DNA of 64,000 nt from Pacificoceanicola sp048553275 (GTDB taxonomy: Bacteria > Pseudomonadota > Alphaproteobacteria > Rhodobacterales > Rhodobacteraceae): assembly GCF_048553275.1 (NCBI RefSeq), contig NZ_JBLZMW010000012.1:92454-156453 (forward strand). The letters are read 5' to 3'. A program made the position numbers and the translations under genes. The notes below the pieces were generated by a model. That model had not been told where the DNA came from, made no database searches, and saw nothing but the letters and a program-made list of their open reading frames with translations. This document shows positions 1 to 7,805 of the stretch, in pieces; position 1 is the first letter of the stretch, and each line of letters opens with the position of its first letter.

Positions 1-357
1 ATCAACGCGGATGCTCCGCTGAATGGCGCGCTGAATTACTTCACCGACTACAAACAGGATGTGTTCAAACTTGCCTCAAGCCGGTTTTCTCTTCACACTT
101 CGCTGCTGTTTATCCGCGACCGGGGATATAACGGGTTCTACTGGGATGTGAGCAAGGAGCCGACAAGCCCGACTGCGGGTGCGGTGACGATGGCGCCGGT
201 GGAAACCCGGAGCTTTCAAGTCTCGGACGGCGAAGAACTCCGCGTCAAACTGGCAAGCCGCGTCAACTTTGAAATCGCCACGTCGGGCTTCGATGCCACG
301 AGATACCGGTTCTTCACCGGGATCGCGCCGACCGAGGTCTACGTGACGCGCGAGTGA
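1..357 (+). CDS. 3' end of an unrecognised protein (partial)
   Basis: The reading frame is open from the first base of the window to a TGA at 355-357, so the gene begins upstream; 118 residues are visible. I do not recognise the family. The fragment is mixed polar/aromatic, has no evident membrane segment and no low-complexity region, and reads like the C-terminal part of a globular or beta-rich protein. Codon use has the GC-rich third positions seen in the neighbouring genes, which supports real coding. Nothing downstream on the same strand belongs to it; the next material is a decayed insertion sequence on the other strand. Confidence 0.6.
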   Translation: MNADAPLNGALNYFTDYKQDVFKLASSRFSLHTSLLFIRDRGYNGFYWDVSKEPTSPTAGAVTMAPVETRSFQVSDGEELRVKLASRVNFEIATSGFDATRYRFFTGIAPTEVYVTRE

Positions 358-613
358 GGTCACAAAGCGCAGAGCCTGTCCGGCGCATCCGAGGCGCGCC
401 GGGCAGATACTTGCGGGGGCAGCGCTCGGCCCTCCCCGGCTCACAGCGTCCGCATGTCCCCTCGCGCAGCGCCGCGCGGGCATCGGCCAGAACCGGAACC
501 GAAGGATCGGTGGTTCCACAGCTGCCGTGCGCAAACCAAGACCGGCGGCACAGAACGCCGGGGCGCACGCCGACATCACCAAGACCGCAACAGCGCCGCC
601 CTTGGGCCGTTGT

Positions 614-1317
614 CCAGGCGTAATGCCGCATCCAGAGGTGCACGCAAGTGAGCAGAGCGGCGGTGAGTCCGGGTCGGCCGGATTTCTCCTGCCGCGTCGT
701 GATATTCCAGAAGTGTTTGATATTGTGTGAGGAACGCTCATTCAGGTTGCGCTGGCGGTCGATGGCGGGATCGACCGGGTGCTGACCCTTCCCGTCTCGC
801 CGCGTCGGGACATGGCACCCTGCGCCGCCCGCCGCGATCAAATCGAGGATCGCGCGGGCGTCATATTCCCGGTGCGCGACGCCATCACCGGGAGCGGAAT
901 TCGCCGCGAGCAGTGTCGCGACCGCGGCCTTCCCCGGCGACTGCGTGTTCGTCAGAGGCACTCCGCGAGCGTTGATCTTGGCGCCCAGTCCGCGACGAGA
1001 TCGGCCAATGGTGTGGACCGCCCCCTTTTGGAGTGACCTTACGCTGTGCCCGGATATCGGACCGTCGATGAACGCCATCCTGTCGCGGGATTTTCTGGTA
1101 AGCGTTTGAAAGGTCTGGTCTCAAGCGCTCGTCTTGGCCCACTTGCAGACCGTTGTGCAGGGACCGTAGCGCCCGGCAGGACCCGCCACGGGGACGCGGT
1201 CCTGTGCAGCCGGAAAATCGCGTTCAGACGCCGCCCTTTCCACACCGCGCCGCGTCTTCGGCAAAAGGGCTGGATCAGCCCCCGTTCAACATCCGACAAA
1301 TCGAACCGTGCCATCAT
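614..1317 (-). pseudogene. Decayed IS5-family transposase
   Basis: Read on the minus strand from about 1317, the translation opens MARFDLSDVE, the usual start of the DUF4096 N-terminal domain of IS5/IS427-type transposases. It runs through a WRVLPG block. Near 1170 the frame shifts to RYGPCTTVCKWAK, followed by an in-frame stop. It resumes as TFQTLTRKSRDRMAFIDG and then HTIGRSRRGLGAKINA, REYDARAI, HNIKHFWNITTRQEKSGR and a final HLWMRHYA, which correspond in order to the DDE-domain blocks of that family. The second Asp/Glu context is poorly preserved and there is at least one frameshift and one stop, so it cannot make a working transposase. I could not find convincing terminal inverted repeats; 358-613 and 1318-1590 hold no gene I can support and are probably element flank. 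Confidence 0.75.
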
Positions 1318-1590
1318 GGTCGCCTGCCTGGGGACAGCGAATCGGACATCCGTCCGCCAGTGGCTCCCGTGAAAAGCCACGCATCCTAAGCGATCCCGAA
1401 GGCTCCATGGCTCTGGCGCACGGAGCATTGCGGCATTTGTGAGTGCCGCGGACGGCCCCGCGCGGCGTGACGCAGCCCCGGACCTGATCCGAGGCCTCAT
1501 CGCAAACCACATTGTCTTTGCGCAGGGAAACAACGCGCCCCGCTCCGCGACACAGCGACTTCATGGCCACACAAGGCCAAGCGCCTTCCC

Positions 1591-2199
1591 TTAGGCCGCG
1601 ACCAACCCTTCGTCATAGGCTGCGGCTGCCTGCCAGGACGGATGCGCCATGCAGCGGTCGATCCACGCCTGAACACAGGCCTGCTTTGGTGCAAAGTGCC
1701 GCATCCACACGAACGGCGACGCCAGCAACAGATCCGCAGCCGAAAAACGCTCGCCCATCAGGTAGGGTTGATCCTCCAAAGCCGTAATCAGCACTGCCGC
1801 CATTTCGGTCGGTCCACGAAACGACACCTGGTGCATCGGCCCCGGATCGCCGGAGACGGCTGCCACGATCACCGGCTCCATCACGTTGCCGTAATAGGCC
1901 ATCCATGACAGGAACCGCCCATAATCCGGCGTCCCCTGCACCGGCGCCATGCCCGCCTCCGGAAACAGCATGCACAGATGGATCATGATCGCGTTACTCT
2001 CGCGGATCGGCACACCATCATGCACCAGAAGGGGCACCTTGCCCTCCGGATGCGGGTTTTCCGGGTCGATCCGGCCACTGCCATCGGCGCGCTTGACGTC
2101 GACAGCGCGGACCTCGACCGCGTCGCGGGCATCAAGCGCTTCCAGCAGTTGAATGATCCGTGTCGAGCGGCTTGCGGGGGCGTGGTACAGGGTAAGCAT
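1591..2199 (-). CDS. Glutathione S-transferase family protein
   Basis: 202 residues, the usual length for a soluble GST. The N-terminal thioredoxin-like domain starts MLTLYHAPASRSTR, with the Ser/Arg pair where many bacterial GSTs place the catalytic residue, followed by GKVPLLV and the ESNAIMIHL block that binds the gamma-glutamyl part of glutathione. The C-terminal half is alpha-helical with the FSAADLLLASP segment, equivalent to the helix-capping motif of GSTs. Substrate cannot be told. It is a single gene upstream of the oxygenase on the same strand, with a 60-base gap. An AGGA element precedes the ATG. Confidence 0.85.
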   Translation of the reverse strand: MLTLYHAPASRSTRIIQLLEALDARDAVEVRAVDVKRADGSGRIDPENPHPEGKVPLLVHDGVPIRESNAIMIHLCMLFPEAGMAPVQGTPDYGRFLSWMAYYGNVMEPVIVAAVSGDPGPMHQVSFRGPTEMAAVLITALEDQPYLMGERFSAADLLLASPFVWMRHFAPKQACVQAWIDRCMAHPSWQAAAAYDEGLVAA

Positions 2200-2259
2200 T
2201 GGAGGGATTCCTTATGGTGTGTTCACCTGTTCCTACCCCGGCTCTCCTGTCAGTTTTCG

Positions 2260-3156
2260 TCAGGAGGGTTTCTTGAGGTGCAGATACGTCTCGTTGAACC
2301 GCTTCTCCAGATGCTCGCCCGCGTGGATCACCCGGCCCGATCCCATCGGCGCGACATTGGTTTCCCAATTGGGATTGAAGAACAGCGGCACCGAGATACG
2401 CTCCTCAGCCGTGCCACGCACCCGGTGCAGCGTCGCCTTTACCCGACCGCCCGTCCACATCTCCAGCATTTCTCCGAAATTGATGACGAACTCGCCGGGC
2501 CCGGCCTCGATGCCGATCCATGCGCCGTCGCGGCCCAAAACCTCCAACCCGGCCACGCCATCGGTCCCAAGGAGCGTCAGACAGCCGTAGTCGGTATGGG
2601 CGGCAATGCCGAAATCCTTCTCCCCGGCCCAATCCGGACGCGGCGGGTAATAATTCCCCCGTAGCAGCGCCATCGGCCGGTCAAAACGATCGTCGAAAAA
2701 CCCGCGCTCCTCGCCAATCGCCTCGGAAATTCCACGCAGCAGCCCCATCGCCACCCCCAACGCATCGCGGTAATAGGCCTCGATCACGGAGCGAAACCCC
2801 TCGGGCCGCAACGGCCAGAGGTTGGGCGCATAGACAGCGCGATCCGACCCCGGCACCGCGAACCCGCAGTCGAAAACCTGCTTGTAATCGGGGTTGGCCT
2901 CAGGATCGACCTGCTCAGAGCCGGCCGCACCCCATCCCCGGTTCGACCCGGTCCGCGCCATGTCCACCGCCTGTTTTTCCGCCAGCGGCAGCGCGAAAAA
3001 TGCACGATAGGCCGCAAGCACAAACCGCATGCGCGCCGCGCCAATGCCGGTGTTGTGAACGGTCAGAAAGCCGATCTCCTCGACCCCTTCGCGCAACGCG
3101 GCAAGGGTCTGCGGATCACGCATCGCAATCTTGGCGGCATCCAGTCTCGGTATCAT
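2260..3156 (-). CDS. 2-oxoglutarate/Fe(II)-dependent oxygenase, isopenicillin N synthase-like
   Basis: 298 residues from ATG at 3156 (start MIPRLDAAKI), chosen because the N-terminal DIOX_N region begins here and the open frame upstream is only a GC-rich extension. Motifs of the non-haem iron family are complete: HTDYGCLTLL gives the His and Asp iron ligands, TLHRV the second His, and RISVPLFF the Arg-x-Ser that binds the carboxylate of 2-oxoglutarate. The family includes isopenicillin N synthase, plant-type dioxygenases and many bacterial enzymes of unknown substrate, so only the chemistry can be stated. It sits divergently to tpiA with 116 bases between. Confidence 0.87.
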   Translation of the reverse strand: MIPRLDAAKIAMRDPQTLAALREGVEEIGFLTVHNTGIGAARMRFVLAAYRAFFALPLAEKQAVDMARTGSNRGWGAAGSEQVDPEANPDYKQVFDCGFAVPGSDRAVYAPNLWPLRPEGFRSVIEAYYRDALGVAMGLLRGISEAIGEERGFFDDRFDRPMALLRGNYYPPRPDWAGEKDFGIAAHTDYGCLTLLGTDGVAGLEVLGRDGAWIGIEAGPGEFVINFGEMLEMWTGGRVKATLHRVRGTAEERISVPLFFNPNWETNVAPMGSGRVIHAGEHLEKRFNETYLHLKKPS

Positions 3157-3272
3157 CTCGGCACCTCTCGACCTCTGCTTTTCCTTGTCATCTCGCCGCG
3201 CCGGGCGCAAGCGGCCTTGACGCCGCGTCCCGCCGCGCGATGATGCAGGCAAACCTTTGAAAGGAAAACGAC

Positions 3273-4016
3273 ATGAGACGCAAACTCGCCGCAGGCAACT
3301 GGAAAATGAACGGAACGCGCGCCGCGCTGAGCGAGATCGCAGCAATGGCAGAGGCTGCCAAAGGCGCAGCCGAGGTGCTGATCTGCCCGCCCGCCACCCT
3401 GATCGCAGAGGCCGCTGGAGCCAACACCGGCGTCGCCATCGGCGGACAGGACTGCCATGCGGAGGCCAAGGGCGCACACACCGGCGACCTCTCCGCCGAT
3501 ATGCTCAAGGACGCGGGCGCGAGCCATGTGATCCTCGGCCATTCCGAACGCCGCGAGGATCACGATGAACACGACGACCATGTGCGCGCCAAGACCCGCG
3601 CCGCCTGGGAGGCGGGCCTCGTGGTGGTGCTGTGCTGCGGCGAAACCCTGGCTGAACGCGAGGCACAAAACACGCTCGACATTATCGGCGGACAGCTGGC
3701 CGGCTCCATCCCGGACGGCGCCACCGGCCACAATCTCGTGGTCGCCTATGAGCCGATCTGGGCCATCGGCACCGGCAAGGTCCCCACCACCGACCAGATC
3801 GGCGAAGTCCATGACTTCATCCGCGCCCGCCTCGAAAAACGCTTTGGCGAAGGCGTCGGCCGTTCGGTCCGCCTGCTTTATGGCGGCTCGGTCAAACCCG
3901 CCAACGCCACGGAGATCTTCGCCGTCTCCAACGTCGACGGCGCGCTTGTCGGCGGTGCCTCGCTGAAGGCCGCAGATTTCGTGCCGATCATTGAAGCCCT
4001 GAACGCCAGCGCCTGA
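3273..4016 (+). CDS. tpiA: Triosephosphate isomerase
   Basis: 247 residues, normal length. Interconverts dihydroxyacetone phosphate and glyceraldehyde 3-phosphate in glycolysis/gluconeogenesis, in the cytoplasm. NWKMNG near the N-terminus carries the substrate-binding Asn/Lys; HSERR places the electrophilic His at residue 90; AYEPIWAIGTGK gives the catalytic Glu160 and the flexible loop 6; LYGGSVKP and VGGASLKA form the phosphate-binding end of the barrel. An AAAGGA ribosome-binding site lies 7-12 bases before the ATG. It stands alone and converges on dctM, with an inverted repeat and a terminator in the gap. Confidence 0.97.
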   Translation: MRRKLAAGNWKMNGTRAALSEIAAMAEAAKGAAEVLICPPATLIAEAAGANTGVAIGGQDCHAEAKGAHTGDLSADMLKDAGASHVILGHSERREDHDEHDDHVRAKTRAAWEAGLVVVLCCGETLAEREAQNTLDIIGGQLAGSIPDGATGHNLVVAYEPIWAIGTGKVPTTDQIGEVHDFIRARLEKRFGEGVGRSVRLLYGGSVKPANATEIFAVSNVDGALVGGASLKAADFVPIIEALNASA

Positions 4017-4033
4017 GGCACCGTCAGCATTTT

Positions 4034-4096
4034 GGATATTTGAACAGAGAAGAAACAGGGCGCCGTGCATTGATCTTCTTCTCTGGAAAAATATCC
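4034..4096. repeat. 63-bp imperfect inverted repeat, copy 1
   Basis: The left arm reads GGATATTT-3 nt-CAGAGAAGAA and the right arm is its reverse complement, with a 3-base mismatched bulge in each arm and about 21 bases between arms. The same 63-base structure recurs at 41158-41220, and both copies are followed by the same CCGCCGGAGGC string. It lies between the converging tpiA and dctM genes. It has no U-run of its own. Confidence 0.8.
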
Positions 4097-4121
4097 CCGC
4101 CGGAGGCATCCTCCATAAGAG

Positions 4122-4152
4122 AAAAAGGCGGCGCCCGGGATGGAGCGCCGCC
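4122..4152 (-). terminator. Rho-independent terminator of the dctPQM operon
   Basis: On the minus strand GGCGGCGC pairs with GCGCCGCC across a 10-base loop, followed at once by TTTTT. It starts 24 bases after the dctM stop codon. Confidence 0.8.
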
Positions 4153-4175
4153 TGTTATGTTGCATGGTCGGAAGC

Positions 4176-5651
4176 TTACTCGGAGGCGGCTTCCGGTGCC
4201 GGCGTGCCCATGACCGCCTCGCAATAGGCTTTCTCAAGAGGCTCGGAGGGCACGACCCCTTCACAGCGCACCTGCGCTCCCATCACTGCGTTCGGAAGCA
4301 CTGTCGAGATTTTCGGGATATAGGTGACCATGATCAGGAAGACGAAGAGCACGGCAAGGAAGGGCAGCGCCGCCTTGACCACGCGCATCATAGGCATCCC
4401 GGCCACGCCGGACGTGACAAAGAGGTTGAGGCCCACCGGCGGGGTGATCATGCCGATTTCCATGTTCACCACCATGATGATGCCAAGGTGGATCGGATCG
4501 ATCCCGAGCTGCAGCGCAATCGGGAAGACCAGCGGCGCCACGATCACCAGCAAGCCGGACGGCTCCATGAACTGCCCTCCGATCAGCAGGATCACGTTGA
4601 CGATGATCAGGAACATGATCGGCCCGAAGCCCGCATCGAGCATGGCCGCCGCGATCTGTTGCGGGATCTGCTCATCAGTCAGCACGTGCTTCAGGATCAG
4701 CGCATTGCCTATGATGAACATCAGCGTGATCGTCAGCTTGCCCGCCTCGAACAGCGTCTTGCGCGTGTCGCGGTGGAAGAAGCCGGTGATCAGCGCAACG
4801 GGTTTGTCCATCAGCGTCAGCTTGCGCCCATTGCGCTCTTCATTGAGCGGCCCCATGTCGCGGTAGACGAAGGTCGCCACGAGGAAGGCATAGATCGACG
4901 CGACGGCGGCCGCTTCGGTCGGCGTGAAGACTGCGCTGGTGATACCGGGAATGCCGTAGATCCCGACCATGATGATCGCGATAAGCATCAGGCCCCAGAA
5001 CGCGTCTGCAAAGCTGTGCCAAACCTCGCCCCATCCCTGCCATTCGCCTGCGGGCATGTTCTTGATCCGCGCCATGATGTAGATGGTGATCATCAGCATG
5101 CTGCCTGCCATCAACCCCGGAATGACCCCGGCGAGGAACATCCGACCCACGGAGACATCCGTGGCGGAGGCATAGACCACCATCACGATGGACGGCGGAA
5201 TGAGGATGCCGAGCGTGCCGGCATTGGCGATGACCCCTGCGGCGAAGTCCTTGGTATAGCCGACCTGCCGCATCGCCGCGATGACGATCGAGCCGATCGC
5301 CACCACGGTCGCCGGGGACGAGCCAGACAGCGCGGCAAAGATCATGCAGGCAAAAACCCCCGCGATCGCCAGGCCGCCGCGCAGATGTCCGACGCAGGCC
5401 ACGGAAAAACGGATGATCCGCTTGGCCACGCCGCCCGTCGACATGAAGCTTGACGCAAGGATGAAGAACGGAATGGCCAGCAGCGTGTAGTGCCCCGCCA
5501 TCGCCTGAAAGAAGCTCTGTGCGACGGAAGCCAGCGAGGCATCCGAGAGCACCAGCAGAAACACGATCGACGAAAAGCCGAGTGAGACGGCAATCGGCAC
5601 ACCGATCAGCATCAGTCCGATGATCATGACAAAGAGGAGAACAACGTCCAT
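4176..5651 (-). CDS. dctM: TRAP transporter large permease, DctM type
   Basis: 491 residues, almost all in hydrophobic segments: about 12 membrane helices starting with VVLLFVMIIGLMLIGVPIAV. The LSGSSPATVVAIGSIVI and GTLGILIPPSIVMVVYA segments are typical of the DctM family, as is the late MITPPVGLNLFV motif, the second half of the inverted repeat fold. A hydrophilic loop of about 60 residues in the middle (around RDTRKT) is within the family range. The protein is the transport channel of a Na+-driven tripartite transporter; partners are DctQ, 4 bases upstream, and the periplasmic DctP. Transcription ends at the hairpin 24 bases downstream. Confidence 0.93.
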   Translation of the reverse strand: MDVVLLFVMIIGLMLIGVPIAVSLGFSSIVFLLVLSDASLASVAQSFFQAMAGHYTLLAIPFFILASSFMSTGGVAKRIIRFSVACVGHLRGGLAIAGVFACMIFAALSGSSPATVVAIGSIVIAAMRQVGYTKDFAAGVIANAGTLGILIPPSIVMVVYASATDVSVGRMFLAGVIPGLMAGSMLMITIYIMARIKNMPAGEWQGWGEVWHSFADAFWGLMLIAIIMVGIYGIPGITSAVFTPTEAAAVASIYAFLVATFVYRDMGPLNEERNGRKLTLMDKPVALITGFFHRDTRKTLFEAGKLTITLMFIIGNALILKHVLTDEQIPQQIAAAMLDAGFGPIMFLIIVNVILLIGGQFMEPSGLLVIVAPLVFPIALQLGIDPIHLGIIMVVNMEIGMITPPVGLNLFVTSGVAGMPMMRVVKAALPFLAVLFVFLIMVTYIPKISTVLPNAVMGAQVRCEGVVPSEPLEKAYCEAVMGTPAPEAASE

Positions 5652-5655
5652 TTCC

Positions 5656-6345
5656 TCAATCCCCCTTGTTCAGATGAGCGACGTTTTCAATTTCGTCCTC
5701 GGCTTCGTGGCTGACGATCAGGCTGTCCTCGGTGCCCTTCCAGATGCGGATCGCCGCCTGGATGAAACGCACGAGGACAAGCAGCATGCCGAAGGGCAGC
5801 ATGAAATACGGGATGAAGCGCGGGATCTTCTCATAGGTCTCGCCTTCGTTGATCATCGGCTCGATAAAGCGCAGCCACTGCGGCATCGGAATGTCCACCA
5901 CTTCGTACCACGACCGGTAGGACGTGCGTGTCATCTCCTCGAAGCCGGTCGGAAACCAGCGCCCTGAGGTCTGCGGCAGGTTGGCGAAATTCGCCCAGTA
6001 ATCCCACGCCCCCTTGAAAAGCAAGATGGCATAGGCAATGCACACCGCCGCCGCGATCAGGCCAAACGTCCGGCGCAGCCCCGGCGAGACGATGTTGAGC
6101 ACCGCATCCACCCCGAGGTTGGCGGTCTTCTTGATCGTGTAGCCAAGCCCGAACAGCACCAGCCAGGCAAACAGGAAATTCGTCGCCTCGAAGCCCCAGA
6201 TCAGGCCGGTGTTGAATCCGTACCGCAAGACAACGTTGGCGAAGGTGATCAGGGTCATCAGACCCAGGATCAGCGCGATGACACTCTCTTCCAGTTCGTC
6301 CATGAAAAGGCCGAACGGCGAGCGATCGTGGTCGGTTTTAGACAT
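5656..6345 (-). CDS. dctQ: TRAP transporter small permease, DctQ type
   Basis: 229 residues from ATG at 6345 (MSKTDHDRSP), chosen because GGGAGAGGGG directly precedes it. Four membrane segments are visible: LEESVIALILGLMTLITFANVVLRY, the following GFEATNFLFAWLVLFGLG, LIAAAVCIAYAILLF, and a late PYFMLPFGMLLVLVRF. The first segment and NVVLRYGF are the family signature. An extended hydrophilic stretch of about 60 residues between the third and fourth segments is longer than in the shortest DctQ proteins. It lies 4 bases before dctM and about 150 bases after dctP. Confidence 0.9.
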   Translation of the reverse strand: MSKTDHDRSPFGLFMDELEESVIALILGLMTLITFANVVLRYGFNTGLIWGFEATNFLFAWLVLFGLGYTIKKTANLGVDAVLNIVSPGLRRTFGLIAAAVCIAYAILLFKGAWDYWANFANLPQTSGRWFPTGFEEMTRTSYRSWYEVVDIPMPQWLRFIEPMINEGETYEKIPRFIPYFMLPFGMLLVLVRFIQAAIRIWKGTEDSLIVSHEAEDEIENVAHLNKGD

Positions 6346-6497
6346 GTCCCCTCTCCCGCAGGTCACCGGATCGAACGCCACAGGGCCGGGCAGATCCCGG
6401 CGTGACGAGGTTGGTCAAATCCGATGGGTGTGGCCGCGCAGCGGCGCAGCGAATGGCCCGGCCCCGCGCGGATCGCCGGGGCCGGGCCGAAAAGAGT

Positions 6498-7502
6498 TTA
6501 GTGCTTGGCGTTGATCGCCTGTGCCGCGTCGATGTTCTCCTGACCGACGTCGCCCACGAACTGCTCCCAGACCGGCTTCATCTTGTCGAGCCATGCCTGA
6601 CGCTGCTCCGGGGTCAGCTCACGGATCACGCCGCCCGCATCCAGAACCGCTTGACGCGCTTCCTGGTCAACCTGGCTGACCGCCGCGTTGCGCTCTTGCG
6701 TCACCTCATCGACGATCGTCGTCAGCTGCGTGCGCACATCCTCCGGCAGGCTCTCCCACCAGTCGATCGAGGTCACGAGCATATAGTCGAGCGCCCCGTG
6801 GTTGGTCTCGGTGGTGCCGTCCTGCACTTCAAAGAACTTCTGGCCGTACACGTTGGACCAGGTGTTCTCCTGCCCGTCGACAACGCCGGTTTGCAGCGCG
6901 CCATAGACTTCGGAGAAGGCCATCGGCTGCGGGCTTGCGCCAAGCGCCTCGAACTGTGCCTTGAGCACTTCGGACGGTTGCACGCGGAACTTCAGGCCAT
7001 TGGCATCCTCGGGCAACATCAGCGGCTTGTTGGCCGACATCTGCTTCATGCCATTGTGCCAGAACCCAAGGCCGAGCAGACCGCGACGCACCATGGATTC
7101 CTTCATTGCCTGACCGGTTTCGGACGCCTGGAATTCGTCCACGGCCTCGATGTTCTTGAACATGAACGGCAGGTCGAAAATGCGGAACACCTTGGTGAAC
7201 TGCTCGAACTTCGACAGCGACGGCGCGGCCATCTGCACATCGCCATTCAGCATCGCTTCAAGAACCTGATCGTCGTTATACAGCGTGGAGTTCGGGAAAA
7301 CCTCCATGCAGGCCTTGCCGTTCATCTCGTCGTTGACGCGCTGCTGAAGCAGGGAAGCGGCGATGCCTTTGGGGTGGCGATCGGTGTTGGTCACGTGGCT
7401 GAGCTTGATGACGATCTCACCATCGTCGCAGGCGGCCATTGCGCCATTGGCACCGGTCATCAGCGCGGCTGCCGCCACGGCGGACATAAGGAAATTCTTC
7501 AT
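6498..7502 (-). CDS. dctP: TRAP transporter periplasmic binding protein, DctP type
   Basis: 334 residues with a Sec signal peptide (MKNFLMSAVAAAALMTGANGAMA, cleavage after AMA). The mature protein has the DctP fold markers IKLSHVTNTDRHPKG near the N-terminus, LKFRVQPSEVLKAQFEALG with the conserved Arg that salt-bridges the carboxylate of the ligand, the EVYGALQTGVVDGQENTWSN block, and a long helical C-terminus. It delivers a carboxylate ligand, probably a C4-dicarboxylate given the DctB/DctD pair upstream, to DctQM. GGGAGGA precedes the ATG. The upstream region holds the regulatory sites listed separately. Confidence 0.92.
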   Translation of the reverse strand: MKNFLMSAVAAAALMTGANGAMAACDDGEIVIKLSHVTNTDRHPKGIAASLLQQRVNDEMNGKACMEVFPNSTLYNDDQVLEAMLNGDVQMAAPSLSKFEQFTKVFRIFDLPFMFKNIEAVDEFQASETGQAMKESMVRRGLLGLGFWHNGMKQMSANKPLMLPEDANGLKFRVQPSEVLKAQFEALGASPQPMAFSEVYGALQTGVVDGQENTWSNVYGQKFFEVQDGTTETNHGALDYMLVTSIDWWESLPEDVRTQLTTIVDEVTQERNAAVSQVDQEARQAVLDAGGVIRELTPEQRQAWLDKMKPVWEQFVGDVGQENIDAAQAINAKH

Positions 7503-7612
7503 GGGTATCCTCCCAGATACGGTCAGTTTGGGGCACCCCTCCTCGGGAGCCCGGGTGACCTCACCAGACCGTGAGCCGGGATTCGGTTCAAGAGCGTGCT
7601 GCGGGGATTCGC

Positions 7613-7641
7613 AAAATACTCGTAAAGCACTTTTATTTCAA
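7613..7641 (-). promoter_or_regulatory. sigma70-like promoter for dctPQM
   Basis: On the minus strand TTGAAA (7641-7636) and TATTTT (7618-7613) are separated by exactly 17 bases, five of six and four of six matches to the -35 and -10 consensus. Transcription would start near 7606, about 104 bases before the dctP ATG. I searched the same region for the -24 GG / -12 GC sigma54 pattern with its fixed 10-base gap and found none. Confidence 0.5.
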
Positions 7642-7691
7642 TGATTTGAAACGATCACCTGGCTTTGCGGCCCGATCCTCCCCCCAATGTG

Positions 7692-7742
7692 TGTGCGAAA
7701 TCCCGCACATCCGTTAGCGCCCATTGTGCGAAAATCCGCACA
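7692..7742 (-). promoter_or_regulatory. Two tandem activator sites, TGTGCG-N6-CGCACA
   Basis: Site 1 is 7692-7709 and site 2 is 7725-7742. Each has perfect 6-base inverted arms TGTGCG/CGCACA around an A-rich then C-rich 6-base centre. Centres are 33 bases apart, about three helical turns, so both face the same side of the DNA. They lie about 95 and 128 bases upstream of the predicted dctP start of transcription, between the end of dctD and dctP. The layout matches the tandem upstream activating sites described for DctD in rhizobia, so the neighbouring DctD-like regulator is the likely ligand; this is inference. Confidence 0.7.
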
Positions 7743-7805
7743 ACTGCCCGCAACAGACTCGCCACGCGCATAGCGCCACAAGCTGCGCGCCGCGTACATG
7801 ACGGA

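Noticed and set aside
2260..3477. Longer open frame for the 2OG oxygenase, adding about 107 N-terminal residues
   Set aside because: The extension is Arg/Ser-rich with no domain and runs across the start of tpiA on the other strand; the family N-terminus begins at 3156.
4140..5453. 437-codon His/Asp/Arg-rich frame on the plus strand opposite dctM
   Set aside because: Shadow of dctM: composition is that of a reverse-complemented membrane protein, and it has no ribosome-binding site or family motif.
7503..7690. Sigma54 promoter for dctP
   Set aside because: No GG-N10-GC pair with TGGCAC/TTGC context could be found on the minus strand; a sigma70-like promoter fits better.
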